Positions 48,957-59,647 of a DNA stretch of 64,000 nucleotides are shown in pieces. A model generated the notes under the pieces. That model was given only the letters and a program-made list of their open reading frames with translations, had not been told where the DNA came from and did no database searches. Made by a program: the position numbers and the translations under genes. This DNA is from Malurus cyaneus samueli (Eukaryota > Chordata > Aves > Passeriformes > Maluridae): contig CM019230.1 of assembly GCA_009741485.1 (NCBI GenBank), positions 6,550,106 through 6,614,105 on the forward strand. The letters are read 5' to 3'. Positions within the stretch are counted from its first letter, which is position 1; each line of letters starts with the position of its first letter.

Positions 48957-51900
48957 CTACAGGGGCAGAGCCTTTGCCCCTGCCGAGGGCTTGGTGAGGT
49001 AGAAGGTGGCTGTGCCACTGTATTTCTCCTGAAAAACAAGAGCAGCAGTCACTGCCGGGGTTCTGGGGTGGGGGATGCCAGAGATGGGGAGAAAGATCCA
49101 GCTGGTCACTCCACCTCCACCCTTCACTTCACTGTAACTCCTGCTCATGTTCCCTCTCTCCCACCTGTGTCAGACACAGCCCTTTCGGTTTCTCCCCTTT
49201 TCAGATCATCCTCTGCCCCTTCTAAACCCCCAAAAATATTCACAGGGTACACCATGACCTCAGAGAGCAGCAAAGCAATGCTCTGCCTCGGTGTCAGGAC
49301 ATCCCTGTTCTGCTGGCATTTCCAGGAGCCTGTGCATGCCCAGGTGCTGATTTCGGGAATATGGGATGGCACTGAGATCTTTCCTGGGATGTAACTGTGC
49401 ATGTCAAGCTCAGCAATGCCCATGCTGAGCTCAGATCACTTTTCTGTAGATGGATTTAGCCTTTTGAAGCTCCCCCAGCACCTTTTGACTCCCTTTCTCT
49501 ATAACAGAGCTCCTGGGGCAGGGCCCTGTGATTGGCACAGAGCTGAACTGCCTGCAAGAGTTCAGTGCCATCAACAGCCCTGCCTGGGCTCCACCAACCC
49601 CCAATGGCTCAGCTGTGACACTTCAACAGTGCTCCTGAGTGTTCCCTTGGGCTCTTTGTCTCTTTTTTGTGCTTTTCTGCCCCGTACCTGGATGTGTTTC
49701 TGGGCTCTCTCTGCAGCCCCAGCTTCCAGCAGTGTCACCGTGCAGCCTCCGAAGCCTCCCCCGGTCATCCTGCTGCCATAAACCCCATCCACTTCCAGGG
49801 CTGCTGCCACCAGCTCGTCCAGCTCAGGGCAGCTCACCTCATAGTCATCCCTGGAGAGAGGAGACAGCGCTCTGCCCTGTCCTGCACCGTGACCCAGCCG
49901 CTGTGACAGCTGAAATCTGTGTCCTGGTGCAGTCACTGTTGTGACAGCAGTGCCAGATGATGCAGAACCCAGCCCAGCCCTGCCTGGAGGTGCAGGTACA
50001 CATGAGGAAGGCTGTGAGCACCCCTTGGCCATCCTCACCTGAGGGAGTTGTGGCTCTCCACCATCAGCCTCCCGAACATCCTGTAGTCCCTGTGCTGCAG
50101 CGCCTGCGCTGCCTGGGCTGTGCGCGCTGTCTCGCTGATGACGTGCCTGGCCCTCCGGAACACCTCATCCCCCAGCTGGCCCCTGGCCCCTGTGGGGACA
50201 TTTGTGTCCCTGCAGCAAATCCTCCCTGTCTGTGGGTGCTGCTGGGGGAGCACGGCTGCACCCTGCCACCACCCTGGGCCAAAGTTCCTCTCTGTGCAGC
50301 CACTCCCACACAGCGTGAGCACCCACTGCCTGCCCCGGGGGCTGCCCCAAGGAGCAGCCAGAGCCCAGGGAGGGACCGTCCCCACCTTCCAGCTCGGCCA
50401 GGGTGGCATCCCTCAGGCTGGCCTTGCCAAGAGCCGCCGCTGCCTCCTCGCACTGCCTCCGGCGCGTGGGGTACTCGCTGCCTGTCAGTGTGTGCCGCAC
50501 GTTGGAGTTGGTGATGAGCACGGCCAGGCTGGCATCGGTCAGCGGGACAAGGACGGTCTCCAGGGACCTGCAGGGAAAGTTCAGCCATGTGCCCGTCCCC
50601 CCTGCCCTCCCTGGCCCTTGGACACCTGAGTGAGGCCACGTGGCAGGCGGCTCCTGAACCACAGAGGCAAAGTCCAGGTGGTTTAGGATTTCACTCAGGC
50701 ATCTCACACCCTCCCAGCTATGAGTTCCACAGTCCCAAATATTCATTCCCTTAATTCCCAAATGACCACAGGAAAGACAGCTCAGGCAAGAGGCAGAAAG
50801 GTTGCAGGAGGAGGAATCAAGACAAGGAGGATTTAAAATGCAGGCAGCCCCATCCCCATGATGAGGTGTTGGGCTGGGTTCAAGGGTTAACCCCTCCCTG
50901 CTCTCCCAGCCTTATTTCATGGCCACAGGACCAGCTCAGCCCCAGCTGCCCAAGGAGACAGGCACAGCACAGGGAGCTCAGCGCTCAGCCCTGACCTGCA
51001 GTCGATGAGCAGTGCGTGGCCTTCCTTGCCCATCACAGATATGAACTGGTCCATGATCCCGCAGGGCATCCCAGCAAACGTGTGCTCCGCTTTCTGGCAC
51101 GCCAGCGCCTTGGCTACCAAATCCCCGTCATCTGTGCCACAGCAGAGACACAGGGGTTAGCAGATCCGGGATCCTGGTCCCTTGCCCTGGAGCAGGGGGA
51201 GCAAACACAGAAGTAAAGGGTTGTTTTCCCGTGGAATGGGGTTTTGCAGGTGCAGGGCTGGCTCCTGCACCACTGCATGGCAGCCGTGCCAGCCTGGGTC
51301 CCCAGATCCAGCTGGATGTGACAATTCGACACTGGTGTCTCAAACATCTCCATTTCTGGGGACTTGAGGCTGGGGAGAAGATGCTCCCAAGGGAACATTC
51401 TCTCACCTTCCTGGCCAGCCCCAGGGGTGACCCATGGATTTTAGAGCTCTGGGTAGGTCAGGCTGGATGAGCCAGAGGAGCCACGCAGGCTGGCAGTGCC
51501 AGCTCTGCCTGCAGTGGGGAGTTGTGCCCCACTCCACAGCAACATTTCCCCAATGGGATCTTGCTGAGGGCACCCTCTCTTCCCAGCTCCCACCTGGAAA
51601 CAGATGCCAGGGCCCAGGACTGGCTGCTGCCTTACCGGGGCAGAGCTGCTGCAGGAAGGTGTAAGTGGCCACCTCCAGAGCGGCCGAGCTGGACAGGCCC
51701 CCGCCCAGGGGGATGTCACTGGCTATGACAGCGCTGAAACCCGGCACGGGGCCACCTGCGGGAAGAGAACGGAGGAGGGGGGCCATGGGCTCCTGCAGGG
51801 CTGGGTGTGTGCCCCACAGCTCACAGCGAGCCCCTGCCCAACATTTCAGAACACAGCGTGACCACAGCAGAGCGTGGCATCCCCCGAGCACAGGGACATT

Positions 51901-53184
51901 TGGGGCTGAGCTGACTCTGCTGGAGCCCGGTCCCGGCAGAGCTGCAGGATCGCACCGGCCCTGAAGAGCGCTCCCAAAGGCGGCTCTGAACACCAGTCCC
52001 AGCAAGCGGGCTCTGTTCCAGCCGCAGCCCGGCCTTACCCCGGTAGTGCTGGATGGCTCCCTTCACGTAGTTGGCCCAGCAGGGCAGCCCCGGGCTCAGG
52101 GGGCTGCCGGGGCGGGGAGCCGGGAACTGCACCCTGCGGGGCTCGTCCGCCTGCGCCGAGGTGGTGACGATGGTGATGGTCCCGTCCTGCGTGGGGGATC
52201 CCACCAGCACCGTGCCCAGATGCAGGGCCTGGGGGTGGGGAAAGTGGGCTCAGACTCCGCGGCATCCCTTGGAACTTCCCCAGGGGTGGCAGGGGACAGC
52301 GGTGGCTGCTTCAGCCCACAGCCGGAGCACCCCAAGCGTTCTCCTTAACCCCGCACACTCTGGCTTGGCACAGAATGAAATTTCCTGGCTATTTACTGAC
52401 ACACAGGGTCAGTCTCCCGCTGAATGCTGTGCCTGAGCCCCCAGCCCGGCCCCAGGTGCCGCTTTTTGGGCTCCGGGGGAACGATGACCGCGGCAGGGAC
52501 GGGAGAGGCTTCAGGAAGTTTTCTTGCCTGCCAGGGAACTCAGCTGCCCTGCTCCCACGCTCCTCGGCCTCACAGTAATTAGATGTAGGTTTGATTTAGG
52601 GCTCAGTGGGGACTTCCTCGCTGAGCCAAAGGAGCGCGGAAGAAGCAGGAAGCTCCTGCTGTTCTGAAGCATCTCTGCCCCTAAAACATCGGTCCCTGGG
52701 AAGTTGTTTGACGGGGTTGCGGAAAAAAAGGCTCTCTCGGAGAGGGGATTGGGAAAAGGGAATCACATTGGCCCTGAAGCGAGTGAGGAGTTGGTCTGTA
52801 GAGGGGGCAGCAGCGGGTCTTGCTCCGAACCCCCTGGTCCTGGGCAGGGGATCCCGGGGGCAGAACGGTGAAAGGGAGATCCTGGAGGATCCCTCAAGGT
52901 CCGGGGTGGGGTGTCCTGGAGGGGACATCCTGGGACGGGGGTGGGAAGGCGGTGGCCAGGAGGACCCGGAAGGGTGACCCGGCGAGAGCCCGGGGCGGAG
53001 CGGCGGAGCACGGCCCTTACCATGGGCAGCACGAAGCCGCCGTTGTAGTCTGTGTGCTCTCCGATGAGGTTGACCCGGCCGGGGGCCCACGCCGCCAGCA
53101 CCGCCGCACCCCCGAAAGCCGCTTCGTGCGCCCGGCGAGCGGCCGCCAGCACGGGGACGAACCGGGATCCACTGGCTCCGCCAT
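48957..53184 (-). CDS. GALK1: Galactokinase
   Basis: GHMP-family kinase of the Leloir pathway that phosphorylates galactose to galactose-1-phosphate in the cytosol. Exons in transcript order: 53184-53021, 52228-52039, 51755-51636, 51131-50996, 50567-50386, 50189-50039, 49850-49688, 49028-48957. Signature motifs: [13 protein letters not shown] (galactokinase signature), [17 protein letters not shown] (ATP loop), [16 protein letters not shown] with the catalytic Asp, and [15 protein letters not shown]. The C-terminus is KALPL-stop. Splice phases are consistent from exon 2 on. Oddity: from the only good start codon (53184-53182, CCATGG context) exon 1 is 164 bases, one short of the frame it must reach at [13 protein letters not shown]; one extra base would give 392 residues, the human length. 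It may be a sequence error or an unusual start. It shares a divergent promoter with the gene at 54093. Confidence 0.95.
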
Positions 53185-53239
53185 GGCCGAGCTGCACCGC
53201 CCCCGATGGATCCCGCACTCCCTCGGCGTCCCGCACGCC

Positions 53240-53480
53240 GGTCAGCCCGTACCGCCCCCAGGTCTCGCACCGCCCCCGATCAGCCCGTACCGCTCCCGTG
53301 TTCCGCACCGCCCCGGTCCGCACGCCCAGGTCCCGTACCGTCCCGTGTCCGCCGTTCCCGTGTCTCGCACCGCCCCGGTCCGCACCGCCCCCGGTCCGCA
53401 CCGCCCAGTCGTACCGTCCCTTTCCGCACCGTTCCTGTCTCGCACCGCCCCCGGTCCCGCACTGCCCCTTCCCGCCGTTC
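53240..53480. repeat. GC-rich irregular minisatellite upstream of GALK1
   Basis: Short variable units built from cgcaccgcccccggtc, cccgtaccgcccc and tctcgcaccgccc recur across about 240 bases. They keep several frames open, which explains a spurious 138-residue upstream extension of the GALK1 frame to an ATG at 53596. Confidence 0.75.
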
Positions 53481-53849
53481 TCGGAATCGCTGTTCGTGCG
53501 TGGCCATCCCTCCGGACGGGGCGAGCACTCGCCCACACGCACCCCGTGTGTACCCTCGGCGGGCCCGCACCGAGGGTTTATAACACATACACCCACATGC
53601 CAAAGCCTGCCCTAACACACGTGTAAATGTGCGTCTGTTTGACCGGGTGTCTCACAGATGCGGGTTTTGCCGGTACAATGTATGGAACTGTTACATCTGT
53701 GCAGACAAATGTGTATATGTGTCTCTGCGTTACACCCATGCACATCCGTGTTTGCGCTTTCAGTTTAAGTACACGTACACCTGTGTGTGAGTGAAGTTTC
53801 CCCCGCCCGTGGGGCCGGGCTGCTCCGCTCCGCTCCTGGGGCGGGGCCC

Positions 53850-54050
53850 ATTCCCGGTTCCCTGTTCCCGGTTCCCCGTTCCACGTTCCCGGTTTCCCGT
53901 TCCCGGCTCCCCGTTCCCCGTTCCGTTCCCGTTCCCGTTCGTTCTCGGCTCCCGTTCCGTTTCCGTTCCCGTTCTGTTCTCGGTTCCCGTTTCCCGTTTC
54001 CCGTTCCCCGTTCCCCGTTCCCGTTCCCCGTTCCCCGTTCCCAGTTCCCG
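53850..54050. repeat. (GTTCCC/GTTCCCC)n array, G-rich on the minus strand
   Basis: About 30 short units of ccgttccc or cggttccc type occupy this stretch, ending about 40 bases before the ATG of the RUN-PDZ-PTB gene. On the minus strand this is a series of G3-G4 runs spaced by 3-5 bases, a classical G-quadruplex-forming pattern. The long minus-strand frame across it reads Gly-Thr-Gly-Asn repeats and is not a protein. Confidence 0.9.
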
Positions 54051-54092
54051 TCCAGCCGCCGTCGCGGTCCCGGCCCGGGAGGGAACGAGCCC

Positions 54093-57000
54093 ATGGCCAG
54101 GAAGGAGCCGCTGCTGAGCGCCCTTAAAGGTGAGCCTGGCCCGTTCCAGCAGCGCTCGGCCGCGCACCGGTACCGGTCTGACCGGACGGACGGCGGGGCT
54201 CCCCTGGCCAGCCTGGCGTGGCCGCGGGGAGGTTCGCCCGAGCTCCTGCCCAGAGCGGCAGACGGGGAGGGCCGGGTCATGCCGGACCCCTCGGGGCCGT
54301 GCAAAGCTGTCCCCTGGGTGTGCCACCTCCCCTTCTCCCGCTGGGCACCCACGGGTGCCGCTGCCCTCTCTGTGCCCGCAGGAGCGGTGCTGCGGCTGCG
54401 GGACGGCGGCGGGCCCTGCACGGACACCTCGCCGCACCTCGTGTCGCTGTGCCAGCTGCTGGAGAGCATCCTGCGCAAGGGGCTCCGACGTGAGTGACCC
54501 TCTGTGCCCGAGCGGGAGTGGCAGGTCCCGGGGCCCTCGGAGAAGGGAAGGGAGTGCATTCCTTGGCATTCCCTTCCTCCCGCAGAACCGGCCTGGGGCT
54601 TCCGCAGACGGGATTACTGGCACTGGCTGGAGCAGCTCCCCACGGGCACCGGCGGCAGGTGAGTGTCCCCGAGCTGGATGGGGTGACAATCTGAGCTGTG
54701 GTGGTGCCTGTCGCGACATGCTCATCCCAAAGACCCCAGGCGCAGGGAGGACACTCCCGTGTGTTGCTAAAGCTGCCTCCCCTCTCCCCAAACAGGCCGA
54801 GCCCTCTCTCCGCCAGCATCCGGAGAGCAGCGGGCTGTGAGCGGACGCGGACGGCGCAGGGCCGGGGGCGGTACTTTGTGCGCTTGGCCCTGCAAGGGAA
54901 GGTGCTGGCGGTGGCCGTGAGGCAGCTGGCACAGAGCCCCCGGCTCCTGGAGGTGCGGCACTGGGGACAGCAGCTGCCCACGGGCGATGGGCTGCGGAAC
55001 GGGGCCGTCATTGGTGCCGCTTCGCTGTGTTTCAGTTCTACGATCCAGAGAGCTCCATCCTCGGCAGTGAAGATCTCCGGGGTAAGATGGTGGCTCACCC
55101 GAGGCGGGATGCAGCCTGGTGTTGTGGCACTGCACTGATGCAGGGGAGGGGGAAAGAGTCCACTGTGATTTTTCTAATCCAAACTTAGTGCTGGAATCTA
55201 AATACGCTGCTGCGGTGATGGGGGGAAAAAATAGGTGTAAATATTTAAACAGGGTTTGAATCCATCTAACGTTGGCTTTAGTGGTGTGGCATAGGGGAAT
55301 TTCTTCTTCCCTGTTATTCCTTTGTAGCAAGGATTCTGGTTTAAGCAGACCCGCTCTGGCTTTGAGGGGAGGCGGTGTCAGATGGGCCTGGGCTCAGGGG
55401 TCACACGGGGGGTTTAAATGGCTGCATTGCCTTGACAGGCTGCAGCACTCCATCCACCCACAGCCGAGCTCCTTGGGGGGCCAGGAAAGGGTGGAAGCCT
55501 TTAATCTTTTGATTGTGATAAATAACCCCACGTTAAACCTGTGCGTCGATGGTTTATAAATCACCCGCGCTGCTGGTGCAGGAGCAGATTGCAGGCCTGG
55601 CCCTGTGATTGCAAGGCTGCTGCAGGAGAGCCTGGGCAGCTTGGCTGTGCTTCTAGGGAGACAAACAGAGAGCATTTGCTGCAAGCTTTGATCTGAATTT
55701 GGGGAAAACAGGTAGCAAGCTGCACCCATGCCAGCAGCAAAACCTGGGATGAGCCTCCAGCAGCAGCCTGGCTGCTGTGGTGCTGGGATGCTCTCAAGGC
55801 CTCGCTCCCAGGGCTCATTAGTTACACTGAAAATGGCTTTATTCCGTCCTCTGCCATGTCCCTGTGAGGCTGTGGCTGCCAGGAACTCGGCAGTGACACT
55901 GCCTCTCCATCCCCATCCCTCTGCAGAGCCTTTCCTCTCGCTGCTGCTGGTGCTGACAGAGATGGATTTCTCCCTGGACCTGCAGGTGAATCAGTGGGGT
56001 GGTGACCAGCACAGGGCTGCCAAGGCGGGGCCCCAGCCCCTTCCTTGCTGACACTCCTTTGTTTGCAGAATTGCAGCTTCTTGGACGAGAGCTGGCTGCT
56101 GCCGGTAAGAGCCCATCGCTCCCTGGAGCTGTCCTTCCGCCACCTGACCCTCCCTGAAAAGTCAAATTGGGAGGATAAGGAATGGTTTGGTGGGGAGGGA
56201 TTGCCATGCACACGGGTGGGATGGTTCAGGTTCACCAGGATGAGCAGAGCTGCCTCTACCACCGAGGCTGGATCCTGCTGGGTACCTGCACTCTCACCAG
56301 GAGCAGATCCTGGCATTCCTGGGCGTAAAACCAACCAAGAGAAGCACCCAGGCCTGAATCACTGACATAAGTGAAGTTTTCCCATGCTCCCTTCCCTGAT
56401 TTCTTGCCAAAAAAAAAAGAAAAATAAAAAATCCCCATTTCCCTGGGCTGACACAGATTACGCATCAGTTGGTTTCACTCTCGGTTTGCTCAGTGAAACA
56501 TCAGTGCATTATTGAGAACAGTGGGGATGCCTTCATGTCTTTTAACAATGAAGAGCATCCCTCCACTGCCTTTTAAACCCAAAAGGATCCCCAAAAGGCT
56601 CGAGGCAGCTTTGGGACTGGTCAGGGAGTGCTCTGAGCTGCAGTGCTGCTGCAGAGCTGGGATCCCACTGGCTTTGGGCCATTTCTGACAGCCCGTGCCC
56701 CCGGCCGAGCTGGCCGCCTTTCGGGTCCCTGGCTAATGCGATGTGACAGTAAGTGCTGCTGCAAACAGCAGTGGCTCTGGGGAGGGGCAGCCACATCCCC
56801 CGGCTGCGTGGGGACATGTGGGGTGAGGGAGGAGGGCTCTCAGTGAGTTAAGGGCTCACTGTTGCTTTGCCATCTCAACCACAGAGCAGCTTTGTCCCTT
56901 CAGGCTCTGGGCACAGCCGAATCCTGAGGGAGGACAGGGTCAAGCAGCCTCTGATGGTCCCAGCTCAGCCTGGGGCACTGGGGACTGGCTCCCAAAGCCC

Positions 57001-59647
57001 TGGGATGGCATCAGTGCCAGAAATGATCCAGGGCACAGGGTCCCTTGGATGTCCCATGGCCTTTGGCAAGGCCACTGTCACCATCCACTCTCTTTCAGGT
57101 GTGCAGCACTTACGAGACAGTCCCGTGCCGAGCTCTGGGGATGGTGCTCAGGTAGGATTCTCCTCTCCAATCTCCAGAGAGATCTGGTCATCACAGCACT
57201 CAAAATGCCCAAAAAGGGAAATAAATACCCTGTTGAGTGCACTGGGGCTGTCTCGGGTTCTCTTCTCCCATCAGCTCAGCCTTGCCAGTACCTGCTGTCC
57301 ATGAGGTGGCTTTTCCCTGCATTCTGTGTAGGGGTGAAATGTCACAGATGGTACAAAAGAAGGGCCAGACAGGGTCCCTGGGGCTCAGCTGAGGCTCAGC
57401 TGCACCCCCAGGTACGTGGATGGCCGAGTGTTTGTCACCAAGGTGCTCCCCGAGAGCCAGGCAGAGGTGGACGAGGTGGTGCTGGCCGGTGACGTCCTGG
57501 ACGAGATCAACGGCTGCTCCCTGAGATACGCCTGCCCCGGGCAGGTGGGTGGGGACCCAGGGACGGGGTGTGCCCCTTCTCCTGCCCCCTGCTCCCCTCT
57601 TCTCCCCCTCTCTCCAGGCCAGGGCCATGCTGCAGAGGCTGAAGGGACAGCCGCTCACCTTCCGCCTGCTCCGGTGGCGGTGGCACGACGGGGAGGTCTT
57701 CGAGCCGCTGCTGCCCTACCTGAAGGTGCTGAAGGAGAAGGAGCCCCAGTTCCAGCTCCAGCGCAGCCCCCGGCACCGGCACCGGCACCGGGGCGAGGAG
57801 CAGCCACGGCTGCTGCGGGGGGGAAGGTGGGTCTGTGCTGTGGGGAGCCCCCAGGCCGGGCTGGGGATCCCAGCACCAGGGTGGCCCCGTGCCCACACTG
57901 ACCCTTATCTCTGCTTGTGATCCATGCCCTGTGCCTGGGCTGGAGGAAGGCTGGGAGCACCTTCCCCTGCACTGAGCAGGGTGTGGGGGGTGTGTGGGGT
58001 CCTTCCTCTGATCCCTTTTCTCCCCAGGCTGCTCTACAACCTGCAGTACCTGGGCCAGACCAGCGTGGGGACGGTGAGGATGTGGGGCAGGGACCTTTGG
58101 GGTGAATGCTCTCTTCTGGAGTTCTTTTCCTGTGTCCATGGGTTATTCCCTCCTTCCCATTCCATTTCAGTATGGAGGCAAAGAGGTGCTGGAGGGGGCC
58201 ATCCCTGCTGTGCTGGAGAGGGACGTGGCAGCGCGGGTGAGTGACAGGACTGGGGACCTCCTGGGAAGCTGGGAGAGAATGCAAGCTCTCTGCTGTGGAT
58301 ATTTTTTCCTGCCAGCTCTAGGGACATTTGGCATGACTGAATATTTGCCACTCCATCACCACTGTGGGTGTTTTTCAGGTCAGAAGCAAGTGGATAGCCA
58401 GATTAGGAAAAGGCATTAAGGAAAAAAATGCAGCCACCTTCACAAAAACCCAAAAACTGTGGGAAGGCTCAGCCTGGTTCCAGGGGTGCCTTGGGGTTCA
58501 GGTCACTGCTGTTTGAGCCTTTGGGGGGTCGTTTGTGAAAAGATTGAAGTGTGGAAGCACTGGGTGGTGGGGAAAAAAGGGCAACACACAGAACACTTGA
58601 AAAAGCTGGGCTTGACTGTGCTCCATCACCTCCGCGTTTGGATAATCTGTGGTGAGTGTCTGATTAAAAACAGAGATCAGGGCTGTGCTGATCGGGGCTT
58701 CTTCCCCCTCATCCCCCTGCAGGAGGTTTTATTTGATGTGAAGGAGGCAGAAGTCCTTGTGCAGGAGAAGGCTTCTTCCAAGGTGAGTGAGGGACATCCA
58801 AGGTCCAGGTGACTCCCAAGGGTGCAGGGAGCCTGGTGGCACGGGGAGCCCAGCTGGAGGGGTACTGGGGGCAGCATAAACAAGGAATGGGGCTGACAGG
58901 GACAGCCACAGCCCCCAACACCATCCCCTTCCTGTGCCCTGTGCAGCTCCTGTGCCGCCATCCCTACCCCTCCATCTCCTGCGTGGGACGCTGCCGTGGA
59001 GCCCCAGGATCTTCGCTTTCTGTGTGCTGTGAGTGCTGCCGGGACAGAGGGACAGGGGACAGGGGGACGTGGGGCTGGGAACATAAACAAGCGAGCTCTG
59101 GAGCAGCCGCAGGATCCCTGTGTGGCTGAAGGCAGGGCTGGGCTCCGAGCTCTGCTGGATAATGGACGTGTTTCCATTTTTAGCTCTTCCCCCGAGAGCC
59201 CTGACGGGAGCACGTTCGACTGCCTGGTGTTTGCATCCAGTTCGGAGCAAGAATGCGAGGAAATCATCGGCAGAATCGGTAAGGGAAGGGTTTATGGCTT
59301 CAGCTACCATCAGTAACACTGCGGAATACCAGGAATTCTGTTCTGGCCCACCACATGCAGGGTCTGATTTAATTCCTTTTGTTGGGCTTACTAAGATGAA
59401 GAGATACTTTGATATTTTTCTGGTGTTGGGTTTTGTTTTAAGGACCAATAGACAATGTTTTTATTTTAAGAAACAGCTTCTAGGCATACCCAGATGCTTC
59501 ATTGTTTCTAGTAAGGACTTGCAGGAAATACTGTTTTCGAGGGATGTTATTTTAAACACTTTTCCTGCAGGAGCTGAGGCTGCTACTGCAGCTCAGCACC
59601 AAACCGAGCATTCACAAATCCCATCGCTTGGAAATTTTCATTTTTAA
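54093..59647 (+). CDS. Uncharacterised RUN-PDZ-PTB domain adaptor protein
   Basis: Sixteen exons: 54093-54129, 54382-54489, 54586-54658, 54796-54952, 55036-55081, 55927-55985, 56069-56104, 57099-57151, 57412-57544, 57618-57826, 58028-58073, 58171-58236, 58723-58782, 58947-59028, 59184-59278, 59571-59647; about 445 residues. RUN domain, residues about 5-172: SLCQLLESILRKGLR, GRYFVRLALQGKVLAVAV, FYDPESSIL, LLVLTEMDFSLDLQ. PDZ, about 185-255: GRVFVTKVLPESQAE, LAGDVLDEINGCSLR. PTB/PID, about 303-420: LLYNLQYLGQTSVGT, HPYPSISCVGR, RIFAFCVLS, FDCLVFASSSEQECEEIIGR. The RUN and PTB folds suggest a scaffold linking a small GTPase to membrane-protein tails (inference). I recognise no named family. Exon 14 has 82 bases where 83 are needed, so its frame switches between SCVGR and RIFAF. 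The start is CCATGG. A 25-residue tail follows the PTB. Confidence 0.8.
58947..59028 (+). other. Exon 14 of the RUN-PDZ-PTB gene with a one-base frame deficit
   Basis: The first half reads LLCRHPYPSISCVG in the frame set by exon 13 (phase 0). The second half reads SPRIFAFCV in another frame, and that frame is the one that joins correctly (phase 2) to exon 15, SSPESPDGSTFDCLVF. The switch lies at about 58990-59003 (gtgggacgctgccg). Either one base is missing from the sequence or this allele or species carries a true frameshift. Confidence 0.75.

Larger units (their letters stand above)
53185..54092. promoter_or_regulatory. Divergent CpG-rich promoter between GALK1 and the RUN-PDZ-PTB gene
   Basis: Start codons of two genes transcribed away from each other are 908 bases apart. 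CG density is high from about 52980 to 54300. The interval contains two unrelated tandem arrays (about 53240-53480 and 53850-54050) and a less GC-rich centre (about 53580-53780). No TATA box was convincingly placed on either side. Confidence 0.65.

Noticed and set aside
53021..53596. N-terminal extension of GALK1 to an in-frame ATG at 53596
   Set aside because: It would add about 138 Gly/Arg-rich residues encoded by a minisatellite, unlike any galactokinase. A missing base in exon 1 is the simpler explanation.
53760..54932. A 390-codon minus-strand open frame across the GTTCCC array and the new gene
   Set aside because: It is held open by the tandem repeat (Gly-Thr-Gly-Asn/Glu-Arg repeats) and by antisense of real exons 1-4 of the RUN-PDZ-PTB gene.
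58996..59316. Alternative reading of exon 14 as EPQDLRFLCAVSA
   Set aside because: Attractive as PTB-like, but this frame hits a stop in the next exon. The frame giving RIFAFCV joins exon 15 in the correct phase.
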